A DNA stretch of 64,000 nt, from NCBI GenBank assembly GCA_018127085.1, contig CM030734.1:248001-312000 (forward strand). The letters run 5' to 3'. The stretch comes from Pneumocystis sp. 'macacae' (taxonomy: Eukaryota > Ascomycota > Pneumocystomycetes > Pneumocystales > Pneumocystaceae). The position numbers and the translations under genes were made by a program. Each line of letters starts with the position of its first letter. Position 1 is the first letter of the stretch. This document shows, one piece after another, positions 1-9,785 of the stretch. The notes under the pieces are model-generated. The model made no database searches. It saw only the letters and a list, made by a program, of their open reading frames with translations, and was not told the DNA's origin.

Positions 1-131
1 TAGTTACACAAAAAGATGGCATATTGTTTGCTGTGTTTTTGTTTAACACTTAATTCTTCTAGGACAATTTACAATCGTTTTTTAACCCCTAATTTATTGT
101 TTATGATGGATATTATCGTATTACTATATGA

Positions 132-1103
132 TTATACAATAATGCCTATCTTCGTCATTAAATCAATTAAATCGCGTAGAGGATCAATATCATGTTTATC
201 TAAAAGTTCGAATTCTTTTCCAAAAGATATAAAATGTGCAAAAAAGCTATTCCAATGTGCTTCAAGAGATAAATGAAGAATTTGATCGAAATGCGAATAA
301 TATATATGTGCAAAAACACGGAATAGCTGTTTATACATAGACTTTACAATAATAAAAAAGTTAGGAGGGAATGTATGACCTATATATCGCATTAAATACG
401 ACTATCATGATAAAACAAGATTTACCTGCTTTTGTTGGAAAAGTATTTTCATCGCTAAGTCGATTATTAACCCATGCTAAAACGCAATCAATATACTGAG
501 GTGCTGATAATTGTATTTGTTTCCGATTATTGTCAAACCACATATAGTTTGTACTATGTTTATTAGTTAAACATAAAAACATTTTTTTTTATACTTTGCA
601 CCTGCTGACATAGATGGACAATTTTGTGGTGTGCAAAATTCTGCAAATACTCCGTAAAATTGATTCAGATATGTAAAAAATTCAAATACTAATATCTATC
701 AATATATTAAAAAACAGTTATCTGGCTAATTTTTCTCCTGGCCAGATCTGTTATTGCTACGTTCTTTAAACAGAGTATGATTTTAAACAAGTTTAATCAA
801 TATATACTTATTAAGCATGTTTATATAAAAAATATGTCTATTTAAGCCACGTAGCACTTATATTATCCTACCATTTAACGCAAGCCATTCATTCAAATCA
901 ATATACTTCGGGAGTGTTACGATAGTGGCAAAATTTCCCTTAACAAGAGCTGCCTTAACAAAAGGTTGACACAAAAACAATCTACGACTATCCTGGTGAG
1001 GTCCTTGCGAATAACCTCCAATAGAAGACTTTTTAAGACGTGAATATCGTCCAATCTTCCTGTTACACTTAGTTAATAGATTTCTGTGTAAAAATATACC
1101 CAA
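132..1103 (-). CDS. mob2: MOB kinase activator, Mob2-like
   Basis: Mob-family cofactor that binds and activates NDR/LATS kinases (Cbk1/Orb6 for Mob2) in polarity and cell separation. Four exons read as complement of 132..379, 426..553, 595..688 and 872..1103, totalling 234 codons. All junctions are GT-AG; the 41-bp intron at 554-594 carries ACTAATA. In order the protein shows an N-terminal basic segment, LPKYIDLNEWLALN, FFTYLNQFYG with EFCTP, YMWFDNN, and the C-terminal core RLFRVFAHIYYSHFD with EAHWNSFFAHFI. AHWNSFF and the KEFELLD stretch resemble Mob2 more than Mob1; this subfamily choice is my inference. The start at 1103 is the only Met before the conserved part. The first intron (689-871) is long for this genome. 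Confidence 0.85.
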
Positions 1104-1329
1104 AACTATTGAAAAAGCTCATATCAATGGATATATATGCAAAATTTAAAGATTTTTGTATAAAAAGAGTCAAATATTGTATTCTATGTTATATTAAAAT
1201 CAATAGACGTTGAGATTTTATGAGCAAAAACGGAGGCAAGTTACCTAGGCAACTTTGAACGTCAAGGAATTTTGATGTAGAAAATTTAGAAAGAAAATAG
1301 AAAAATAAAAGACTTTTTTTAAAAGATAC

Positions 1330-2893
1330 ATGGAAAATAATCGTTTGTTTATTCATTTCTCAATATTTTTTTCTAATTTTTTTTGGACAGAAGAATTATT
1401 AGAAAAACAAATAAATAAAGAAGAAAAAGCCTTAGAAGAAGAAATAAAGGAACCAAACTCGAAAAAAACAGAACAATCTGATGAATATCCAACAATTTTT
1501 GATGATTTATATGAAAAAAAAGACAATAATATGTTTTCGGATGAAGAAAAAGACGATTTATTTGGAGATCATATAGATGATGAGAAAAATAATGATATAA
1601 AAAGGTTTGAAAAGATAGTGAGGTATTTTTTATTCCTGATAGAAAAAAGTAAAGAATTTTCGGAAAAAGAACAAATGGAAGTTCAAGAAGAGCCAGAGTA
1701 TCAAGAAACAAGAAGGATTCTAGAAAGCACACTTGTAAACCGTGAAGTACCAGAATCAACAGATGGAGAAGTATTTAAAAGATCCTACTATCTTGTATTA
1801 ATGAGAAGAAAGTTCTATTATGCAAAAATGCCAAACTTTTTAACAATTGCTCAAAAACCATTTGATCGAGAATCATATTTAGAGGAAGCACATTTAGAAT
1901 GTGAAGAGCCCATGATTGATCAGTATGATATTAATCAAAGGATTCGACTGAAGATAGAAAATACAATTCGTTGGAGATATATTAAAAATAAAGATGGAAC
2001 TTATGTAAATTATAGTATCTGTCTTTTCATACTTATTTATTCACTTAGTCTAAACAATCAAATGCACGTTTTATAAAATGGTCAGATGGATCACTGTCAT
2101 TACTCTTAGGATCGGAACTGTTTTCTGCAGTGACAAAAGACTGCTTTTCTGAACATATGTATCTATGTCTTTCTCACGAAAGTCAAAATCTTCTTATGTC
2201 TAGAAAAAGATTCACAAAAAATATGTCATTTTTGCCAATTGATACAAAAAGTTCAACACACAAGAGATTAACCGAAGCTATTCATCGTGGAAGCATGAAA
2301 AAATGTAGTATTATTGAATTCGTTAATGTAGAAGACCCAGAAAAAGTCAAACGAGAAGCAGAAAGAGTAATATAACACAATAGAGATACTTTGACTTATT
2401 CCATTTTTAGCTTGAAGAAGAAAAAATCCGGTTTCGTCGTCGTCTTGAAACTAAGCGCCGTGCTCAAGACGCAAGATATTATGAAAATTCTGTATTAACA
2501 ATCGAAGGTTTAGAAGCTGAAGAAGTGGGAGAACATTTTCCTAAAACTTCATATATTAATAGAGATGATGACGATGATTTTATTGTTGACGATGAAAGTG
2601 ATGAGACTGAGAGGCTAGAAAGACTACAGAAAATCAAAGAAGATGGGATTAATATGTATAAAAAACAGCAGTTATCGTTTGTAGATAAAAACGAACAAAG
2701 CAAGAAAAACGATGATGAAAGCAACCATTCATATCCAGAACAGGATCTCAGTGATGAAGACAATGACATGTTTATCAAGGATACTGATCCAGACAAACAG
2801 ATTTCTCGTAGACTTACAAAACGCCGCAGAATCTTCAGCGACGAAGAATTGTCCGAAAACACTGAAAACGCCATTCCTGCTGACGAACAATAA
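1330..2893 (+). CDS. leo1: Leo1, Paf1 complex subunit
   Basis: Leo1 is a subunit of the Paf1 elongation complex that travels with RNA polymerase II and supports co-transcriptional histone modification. Exons 1330..2004, 2049..2366 and 2411..2893 join in frame into about 491 codons; both introns are 44 bp. The N-terminal third is acidic and low complexity. The Leo1 core follows: MPNFLTIAQKPFD, then ENTIRWRY and, across intron 1, SKQSNARFIKWSDGSLSLLLGSELF. The C-terminal part is EEEKIRFRRRLETKRRAQDARYYE plus an acidic tail, as in the family. An extra 48-bp in-frame intron may lie near 1343-1390 (GTTTGT to GACAG), which would remove a Phe-rich segment and give MENNQELLEK. Transcript data would settle that. 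Confidence 0.9.
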
Positions 2894-4232
2894 CTATCCA
2901 TTACATTACCCGCTATTCTAGCACTTTCTATACATAACTTTTATTTTTCCTTCTTTTTTATACAGGCTTCTGCATATCGATCTTTTATATATCTTTCACA
3001 CATATAACTCTACCTCCATATACACCTATATATACAGATATGCATTTATATATACCTATACACTATAATTATACCATATATACAATGTATATTATATATA
3101 CAATACTATATGCACTATACATATATATTACATACAGATGTATTTATATATACATTATGTAGATTACATAAACTATATGGATTCTAATGTTGTCTGCATT
3201 GGCCCTATCGCCTCGGAATAACGAGACGCAGTGGACATATATGCATAGATTTTTATCGGAGTCGGGAACGACAGACAACATATATATATTGGCTGTAACG
3301 TGGCCTTAAAGGCAGACACCTTCAGGTTATTCTGTGTGGACACAGAACATCCCGTACTCTATATGGATTAGTATACTAATATACGGGATATATGCGCAAT
3401 ATATGCGCATCAACTTACGATGATTGAAGAACGAATGGAAGAAGCACAGCTTTAATTGTAAATGTTTAAACTCCGCTTGAAATGCCTCAGATGCAATAGA
3501 GGAATAATAAATACGTAGACAACGCTAAAAAACATAAAACGCGGTAAAACGCGTCTAAGCGTGTCTTATAGGCGCTAAAAAGGAGGCTAGTCGCACAAAG
3601 GAAATATGCTTATCAAATATGCCAAATAAGGTTAGAAATGAGTGAAGGGCAGGGATAAGAGGAGAATATCAGAGCAAAGAGCAGAGAATAAAAAAGAATC
3701 TATGCGCATACAACACGGAAAAACACGGAGAAATTTGTGCTAGAAATAGAGGAAGATGCATATAAGGGGAAAAATGAAGATTTTTACTCTTTTTTATTGA
3801 AGATTGGAGATAATAAAGCTAAATAAGTGTTTTATTTTCAACGGTACGGGTGTGCATAGATAAGGACAACTTAAGGGTGCAAAATATCAGGAATAGATAA
3901 TTAGAGAACAGTACTGTTTAGAGAGTAGGAAGAGGAAAAACAGCGCATATATAAGGAGAAAGGGATAATGAGATTTGGAACAATTGGTATTTGTGAAGAG
4001 TTGATTTAAGAGGTTGTTTTTTATACGAGTGGAAACAATTATTGACTTGTATGCTCAAGAAACAGAATGCAAAGATAAACTTGTCTGGGATATTGAGGGT
4101 TTATATGATTGAAACGTTGTAATTGAAGAGTATTAAACTGTTTTATTCTTTTTTCAAGCATTTACAGTATTTTTTCGGCAATATATGCTTTTTGACTGAA
4201 AGCTATATACTTCCGTTGAAAGAAGCATTTTC
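2894..4232. other. gene-free intergenic stretch
   Basis: No protein gene is supported here. Positions about 2995-3180 are low-complexity TATA/CATA-rich sequence. Positions 3187-3415 hold the inverted-repeat cluster listed separately. About 3420-4232 is purine-rich, mixed sequence without a supported ORF and probably includes the promoter and 5' leader of the F-box gene at 4233. Confidence 0.6.
3187..3415. ncRNA. candidate structured non-coding RNA
   Basis: A less AT-biased segment inside very AT-rich spacer, packed with complementary arms. ATGTTGTCTG at 3187-3196 pairs perfectly with CAGACAACAT at 3272-3281. Nested inside are CTCG/CGAG (3212-3215 with 3222-3225) and GTCG/CGAC closed by a GGAA (GNRA) tetraloop (3261-3272). 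Downstream, TTCTGTG/CACAGAA forms a hairpin (3330-3347), and ATCCCGTA (3349-3356) pairs with TACGGGAT (3382-3389) around the palindrome ATTAGTATACTAAT (3367-3380). I could not match it to U1-U6, U3, SRP, RNase P or MRP RNA. Strand is unknown because hairpins fold on both strands. The RNA call is inference; the pairings are seen directly. Confidence 0.4.
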
Positions 4233-6071
4233 ATGATACCAAAAGACTTTAAGTCGTCTTCAGTTATTAATAAGACTGTTTGTAAGTCTTCTAGTGGACA
4301 TCATGAGGCACACTTGGTGAGGATGATATGTCATCCTGATGTGATTGAAACAATTGCATTGTATATTCATTTTAAAGACCTTGTTTCTTTGTCCTGTGTT
4401 TGCAAGATGGCACGACATGTTATCTATGATAATGTTCGATGCTGGAGGGTGGTTGATCTTGGATATCATAAGGGGACCATTTTAGAACGATATCAAAATG
4501 CAAAGACTACGCATTTGGCGACTTTTCGGACAGTACAATACCTTTTTCGCCGAAGCAACATCCCTTTTGACCGTTTAACGGTAATTTCATTGGATTTTTC
4601 AGCAATTCAATATCCAGCGGTACGGTTTATTATTTTGCAAGCAGGATTGACAAAACTGGAGAAAATTAGTCTTCGGCATTGCCGATATATATCTCTTAAG
4701 GATCTGAACAGTATTCTTGTATCACTTCAACGGGCATGGTCAGGAGAAACAAGCTATTATAAGCAGTCGTTGTCCACACTTGCAATTAAGCCATATGTTC
4801 TCAAAGAGTTAAGAGTTCGCTACATGAAAGGACTTCCAAAATATTCAAAAGACCTTTACTATAATTATAGTCAATACAATCTTTTGCATGCATTTAGGAA
4901 TATTGCCAAGCTTTTGCATTTGCAAACTGATGTTGAAACATGTTCAATGGTTTACCCAAATGATTTATGGCATAACAGGGAAATATGTATAGATTACTGG
5001 AATGATCTTGATCAGATAGATTATGACAGATATTATTCTGCAGGAAACTCTTTTTTCGATTTGAACAAGGCGTTTCGAAAATGTGATATTCATTCAGAAA
5101 TTCTGAATTACAAATTCTGTTCTATTTGTCTTCAGAGTTCTCAGTGTGCGAGATGTGGAGCGGGCGTTTGTCCCTTTTGCCAAGGGGTAGATCGCTGCAA
5201 TTTATTTTACTTGAATGCACGAGGACAGAGCTTGAATGAGAATGCGCCATTGAAGCTAGGGTTTTGTCAACAATGTGGCATATTGTGCAAAGAATGCAGA
5301 GCTAGTATGGTTCCTAGTTGTTTGACTTGTTTAGTGCCTTATTGTCCGACTCACATGTCTTCTAAAATTGGATATCGCTGTGAAATTGGTGGTGAAGGGT
5401 TGTGTAATAAGTGTGTTTTTAAAAAACCATGGCTTAAGTATTGTTTTGGCGGTTGTGGACGTGTTATGTGTAGGAAAGAAGTGTCGGGTAGGTGTTTTAA
5501 GTGTCAAGAAAACATTTGCTGGCAATGTATGAAACTGCCAACGCCTCCTGCATCATCATTTGTGAAAATGTCGTATACGGATCATCCTTCGGTTCATTCG
5601 AATGCTTTTGATCTTCCAAATGATCAGGACACGAGGAGTATGTTTCCTGAAAATGAGACAGTTCTAATAAAAACAATCTGTGCTCCATGCAAAGTATTGC
5701 TTCAGTTAAGGAAGCGTAAGCTGGAGTCCCGGAAATTCTGCACACTTCATGGGCCCTTGGTTAAGCGACTTATTAGATATATCAGCAGAAAAAGGCTAGC
5801 ATTGAGGCTATACAAGTATGCCGCAAAACAAAGACAGCTCTGGGTCAGGAAGCTGGCTGTCTTTTGCCGGAAAGGTAGAAGCATAGTAAAGTCGCCGGAT
5901 GTTTCAGCCGGCTGCAACATGGACTTTAAGAGTGTCTTGTCACTCCCTCAGTATACAAAGTTTATTGGCATTGTTAGGCTTGCAATTGAGAGAGAGCTAA
6001 TAAGCGGTATAAGCAAAAAGGAGCTCGTGGATGTGATGATTAGCATCGCAAACAACATGCTGGGAGGTTAA
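4233..6071 (+). CDS. F-box protein with Cys-rich zinc-binding region
   Basis: A single uninterrupted 612-codon ORF. Residues about 30-70 (HPDVIETIALYIHFKDLVSLSCVCK...) look like an F-box, which would dock to Skp1 in an SCF ubiquitin ligase. The middle has LRR-like segments (LTVISLDFSA, LEKISLRHCRYISLKDL). Residues about 293-430 are very Cys-rich, with repeated CxxC pairs (CSIC, CARC, CPFC, CQQC, CKEC, CLTC, CNKC, CFKC, CWQC) typical of zinc-binding folds. The C-terminus is basic and helical. I do not recognise the exact orthologue; F-box proteins with Cys-rich tails occur in ascomycetes. The lack of introns is unusual for this window. A substrate-recognition role is inference. Confidence 0.7.
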   Translation: MIPKDFKSSSVINKTVCKSSSGHHEAHLVRMICHPDVIETIALYIHFKDLVSLSCVCKMARHVIYDNVRCWRVVDLGYHKGTILERYQNAKTTHLATFRTVQYLFRRSNIPFDRLTVISLDFSAIQYPAVRFIILQAGLTKLEKISLRHCRYISLKDLNSILVSLQRAWSGETSYYKQSLSTLAIKPYVLKELRVRYMKGLPKYSKDLYYNYSQYNLLHAFRNIAKLLHLQTDVETCSMVYPNDLWHNREICIDYWNDLDQIDYDRYYSAGNSFFDLNKAFRKCDIHSEILNYKFCSICLQSSQCARCGAGVCPFCQGVDRCNLFYLNARGQSLNENAPLKLGFCQQCGILCKECRASMVPSCLTCLVPYCPTHMSSKIGYRCEIGGEGLCNKCVFKKPWLKYCFGGCGRVMCRKEVSGRCFKCQENICWQCMKLPTPPASSFVKMSYTDHPSVHSNAFDLPNDQDTRSMFPENETVLIKTICAPCKVLLQLRKRKLESRKFCTLHGPLVKRLIRYISRKRLALRLYKYAAKQRQLWVRKLAVFCRKGRSIVKSPDVSAGCNMDFKSVLSLPQYTKFIGIVRLAIERELISGISKKELVDVMISIANNMLGG

Positions 6072-6189
6072 CACACCGGTGTCCAGCACCACACTTGGGA
6101 CATGCTGTATTTGTTAGACACAATATCTCTCAGCAACCTTCGTTTCCCATTGCCAGCCATGTGTCCGCCCCACTCAGTCCGCAAAAAAC

Positions 6190-6262
6190 CGATCCAACCA
6201 GGAGTTGAACCTGGAATCTCATGATCCGTAGTCATGCGCCTTAACCATTGGGCCATTGGACC
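6190..6262 (-). tRNA. tRNA-Arg(ACG): tRNA-Arg (anticodon ACG)
   Basis: Read on the minus strand the 73-nt sequence folds fully. Acceptor stem GGTCCAA pairs with TTGGATC (one G-T pair), discriminator G. The D arm is GCC/GGC with GG in the loop. The anticodon stem CATGA/TCATG closes the loop CTACGGA, giving anticodon ACG (wobble inosine expected). The T arm is CCAGG, loop TTCAACT, CCTGG. There is no intron. A run of T (minus strand, 6182-6187) follows as a likely RNA polymerase III terminator. It sits just before the GC-rich island. Confidence 0.95.
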
Positions 6263-6594
6263 TGTGCTTTGCATCTCGGAAACTGTTTATAAGACAGTAC
6301 TCGGAGAGTGTTGCTGCATGTAAGACATGCGGGTTTAACCCTCTGTCAAACACTTTGGTACTTGTCTGTTGCAGAGTGCACTGCACAGTTATACACTGTA
6401 CATACTATAGTAGAAATATATACAATATACACAATATACGCAATATACACAATGTGTCAGACGCACAGACATACAGCAGATGCCCTGCAGAGGACAAGCG
6501 CAGCGGGTTGCGGGCACTCTCGAACACTGCTCGGTGCGAGTGGTGCGGCGTGCGTATTTTCAGCGGCTTCGACGTAGCCAAAAATATTGTAAAA
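6263..6594 (+). promoter_or_regulatory. upstream region of uL1 gene
   Basis: Gene-free spacer between the tRNA and the uL1 start. Positions about 6418-6455 are a short microsatellite-like run of ATATACAC/ATATACGC units. From about 6480 the sequence becomes GC-rich. Overlapping ORFs here share no family features and I read them as chance. It presumably contains the uL1 promoter; I saw no familiar ribosomal-protein promoter box. Confidence 0.4.
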
Positions 6595-7401
6595 ATGAGG
6601 TAAGGCAAGCAGGAGCGTCTGCGCAGCTGACAGGCAGCAGCAAGGTCGCAGCGTCAGCAGTGCGGCAGAACGTCCAGCAGCTGCTCGCAGCATCAGACGA
6701 GCACAAGCGCAACTTCGTCGAGACCGTCGAGCTCCAGATCGGCCTGAAAAACTACGACCCGCAGCGCGACAAGCGCTTCTCCGGGACAGTCCGGCTCCCA
6801 ACAATCCCCCGCGACCTCAACATCTGCGTCCTGGCCGACGCATACGACCTCGACCGCGCAAAGGACCTGGGCGTCGACGCACTCTCGGCAGACGACCTCA
6901 AGAAACTCAACAAGCAGAAAAAACTCGTCAAAAAGCTCGCAAAGAAATACGATGCTTTCCTCTCCAGCGAGTCCCTCATCAAGCAGATCCCCCGCCTGCT
7001 CGGCCCCGGCCTCTCAAAGGGTCTGTGCTCCACGCGTGCAGCGCCCTGCTGACTCTCCAGCCGGCAAGTTCCCCACACCCGTCTCACACTCCGAGGAGCT
7101 CTCGGCCAAGCTCTCCGACACAAAGGCGACAATCAAGTTCCAGCTCAAAAGCTTGTTCTCTACATTTACCACTATCCACTAAGACTATCTAGAGGTGCTC
7201 TGTCTCGGCGTCGCTGTCGGCAATGTCGCGCTCACCGAGGACCAGCTCGTTGCAAACATCATGCTCGCAATCAACTTCCTTGTCTCCCTCCTCAAGAAGG
7301 GCTGGCAGGTATGTCTCTGCTCCCCCGCCCCCCTCACTCCACAGAACGTCGGCTCCCTCGTAATCAAGTCGACCATGGGCCGCCCCTTCCGCCTCTACTA
7401 G
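6595..7401 (+). CDS. rpl1: 60S ribosomal protein uL1 (L10a/Rpl1)
   Basis: Structural protein of the large-subunit L1 stalk. Five exons: 6595..6599, 6641..7020, 7061..7150, 7193..7308 and 7345..7401, giving 215 residues, close to the usual 217. Diagnostic segments are [71 protein letters not shown] and [12 protein letters not shown]...RLY at the end. The first exon is only ATGAG. Intron 1 ends in a tandem CAGCAG acceptor; using 6640 gives MSKV, matching the family. Intron 3 (7151-7192) begins with GC instead of GT. Codons end almost always in C or G, unlike neighbouring genes. It converges on Erv29 with a 55-bp gap. Confidence 0.93.
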
Positions 7402-7456
7402 CTGCACCGCTGCCCGCCCCATCCCGGCAGCGCTGCACCCGCCTCTTACTCTGCCC

Positions 7457-8478
7457 TCAATACATCTTCTTCTTCTCGTCCACCGAAAACCCCCCCGGCC
7501 CCATGTTCACCAGCAGAATAAGCCCGCCCATGATAGACAGGATCTGGAAAAAGTCTGTTCCCGTCAGCACTCGCCGCCACACGGCCGCCACCGACCATAC
7601 TTGAGCAGATCCTTCTCCGACTCGGAAATCCCCGAGTCCCACCAGTTGTTGATAAGCACATTGAAGACACTCAGTATGCACACAAGAATAAACGCACTCC
7701 ACTTTGCCTTGAACCCAATAATCACCATGAAGCACGCCGCCACCCCAAAGATCGACATAATCACCCGCACCACTGTCCGCGTCTCCTTGAAGATAAACTC
7801 TGAGAAAAGAAAGATCATAAGCACCCGCCCTGCCGCAAGAAGGTACTTCTTGCGGTCTGTCTCTGAGACCTGCGGCAGCCCCGGAAACAGATGCGCCTTC
7901 TTTGACCACGAGTCCGACAGCACCATCAGAAGCGCCCCTGTGATCGACAGATTCCTGTCCGGTCAGCTGCGCCTGGCTGTCTGCTGGTGCCCACCGGAAG
8001 AAAAGCGTTCTGTCAAAGACGAGTCCGTATCCGACCGCCTGTGCAATGACGACGCCAAACAGTATGCCCACGCCGATCTCCGACCGCTTGCGCACAACAA
8101 CCATTGCCGACCCAACAACCATTGCAACCACATTCAGGATGAGGAACGCATGGCTGAGCCCGCGGTAGAAGTGCCGGTACACCTGCAGATAGTACAGCTG
8201 TCCGCGCATCTGTGTCAGGATGCGCACAGTGTCTTCGATAAATGTGACGACCATCAGGAAGCGCCCGAGTGCGGGGATGTATCTGTCGGCGTCAGCGCAG
8301 CACTGCAGCAGCAGACCCGCTACGGCTTGAGCGGTGCGAGGACAGTGTCGAGGTGCTCCTCGAAGAGGCGGACGCGCTCGGGCAGGGCTGTGAGGAAGCG
8401 GAGAGGGGGGGCGGGGTCGGCAGGGGGGCGGGGGGGAGGCAGGCTGTACGAGGGAATCGGTGCAAAGGGGGTGGCCAT
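7457..8478 (-). CDS. erv29: Erv29/SURF4 ER cargo receptor
   Basis: Multi-span membrane protein that loads soluble cargo into COPII vesicles at the ER. Exons are complement of 7457..7554, 7596..7954, 7995..8282 and 8324..8478, totalling 299 residues, within the family range. The introns are 40-41 bp, GC-rich, and each carries TGAC near the acceptor. Family features: YIPALGRFLMVVTFIEDTVRI, LFFRNLSITGALLMVLSDSW, ISESEKDLLKYDFFQILSIMGG and the C-terminal GPGGFSVDEKKKMY, whose KKxx-like end fits ER retrieval. The start at 8478 (ATGGCCACC) has the better context; an in-frame ATG at 8505 is possible. Codon use is as GC-rich as uL1. Confidence 0.92.
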
Positions 8479-9785
8479 GAGTCGGGTTGTGTGTGGCTCT
8501 CGCATGTGTTCGGAGCACCCCGGCGGAAGCGCTCGGCAGAGGCGATGCAGCGGGCATCAGCGCAGAGCGCATACAGCGCATATAGTGCGCATACAACACG
8601 CATACAGCACGCATATAGTGCATACAGTGTGCATACGGTGCATACAGTGCATACACCGGAGACGCGGCACACACGTATACTGGTATGCACGCGCACTGGC
8701 ATTGCGCGTGCATGCGTGCAGCACCACTGCACCTCAGATGGCGCGCATCGCCGCGCAGTGTCATGCGCCTCATGTGAGGTGCAGTGGTGCACAGAGCGCA
8801 TAGAGTGCGCATACACTACACATATAGTGTGCATATACACGCATACAGTGCGCATACATCCCGAACAGATGCATACACTGCGCATACCCGGTGTATATGC
8901 GTGCTTATGCGCGGTAGCACACGCCCGAGTATGCGCATACACTGCGCAGTGCGTGCATGCGCGCCATATACCGTGCACGCGCTGTATGCATGGTATGCGG
9001 TGCATCTCCGGGTGTATGCGCATACGCCGGGTGTACATGTGCATACAGCGCCGGTACAGTGCACAGTGCATATAGTACAGACAATGCACAGCAGACACAG
9101 CGCCCACTACATAACGCTGCAGCGCGATGCACAGCAGAGTGCATATGGCGTGCACACCCCACATGTGCCCACTGCATGCAGTGCAGTGCGGCAGCCGTAG
9201 ACCGGTGAGGGGTCTGCATGCAGCAGCTTGCAGTGCGAGCACACCGCATATACGACGCATACATGGCGCATACAACACGCTTTGGACGGCTGAGTGCATC
9301 TGTCTCGACCAGTGCAATAGACAATATGCATGCAAAGAACGCATATCAGACACACATGGCGCATATTGGCGACATATGCAGTATATTGGGTACATATGTT
9401 TGGCCGCTGGCAATATAGTATGGTTGAGTATCGATGGCCGGCGGTCGGCGACGACGCAACGAAGACGGAGGACGCATACACAGCGTGCTCTGAGCGGCCA
9501 GCAGGCGCATTACGGCAGAGCAGCAGTGCATTGGGGTCCATCGGATGCATATAAGACGCATATAGGGCGCATATAGGACGCATAAGCTGCTTTAGTGCTT
9601 TACGGGGTGATTTGCGGGGAGCCAGGACTTGAGTGTATCCGCTGGGCATTCACGGAGATCAGCAGGTGCTTTGGAGCATTTTCAGACTGGACTCGGCTCT
9701 GGAGGGCGCATATACTTGGTGCTTTGGCGTATACAGTGTATTTTGAGTGTATAGTGTTTGGGGACATTTGGGGGCAATAGTCTTG
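8479..9785. repeat. degenerate GCATAC/GCGCATA repeat field
   Basis: Spacer between the divergent Erv29 and Cfd1 genes. About 8560-9600 is filled with closely spaced variants of GCGCATACA, GTGCATACA, TGCGCATATA and TGCATGCA, in both orientations and without a fixed period. Because the motif is nearly self-complementary and poor in stops, it creates long ORFs on both strands; none resembles a real protein. A long perfect inverted repeat lies inside (8721-8790, separate entry). The last ~180 bp before 9786 loses the motif and is probably the Cfd1 promoter. Confidence 0.7.
8721..8790. repeat. perfect 16-bp inverted repeat (stem-loop)
   Basis: GCACCACTGCACCTCA at 8721-8736 is exactly complementary to TGAGGTGCAGTGGTGC at 8775-8790. 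The 38-nt loop itself contains the short inverted repeat GATGGCGCGCATC. It lies within the GCATA-rich field about 250 bp upstream of the Erv29 start codon. Sequence outside the arms does not pair. Function unknown: it could be a cruciform, an RNA hairpin, or the remnant of a small inverted-repeat element. Confidence 0.75.

Noticed and set aside
1373..1759. 128-codon minus ORF opposite Leo1
   Set aside because: It is the antisense shadow of the acidic Leo1 N-terminus (Leu/Phe-rich because the sense strand is Glu/Lys-rich).
3290..3350. SRP RNA Alu domain suggested by GGCTGTAAC
   Set aside because: The expected S-domain loops (AGCA/GGAR context) are not downstream, and the GGAA hairpin lies upstream instead. 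The order does not fit SRP RNA.
6068..6274. 68-codon minus ORF (MAQWLRR...STPGW)
   Set aside because: It is a translation of the tRNA-Arg gene; such peptides are a known artefact.
7601..8803. 400-codon plus-strand ORF in the GC island
   Set aside because: It is antisense to the well-supported Erv29 exons. Stop codons are rare there because of GC content. It has no family features.
8269..9649. Several long ORFs on both strands, rich in Cys, His, Arg and Ala
   Set aside because: They arise from translating the near-palindromic GCATA repeat field. Similar low-complexity products appear in several frames of both strands.
6450..9785. GC island as horizontal transfer or prophage
   Set aside because: It carries canonical fungal ribosomal and ER genes with matching 36-42-bp introns and no mobile-element genes. 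Its composition grades into neighbours.
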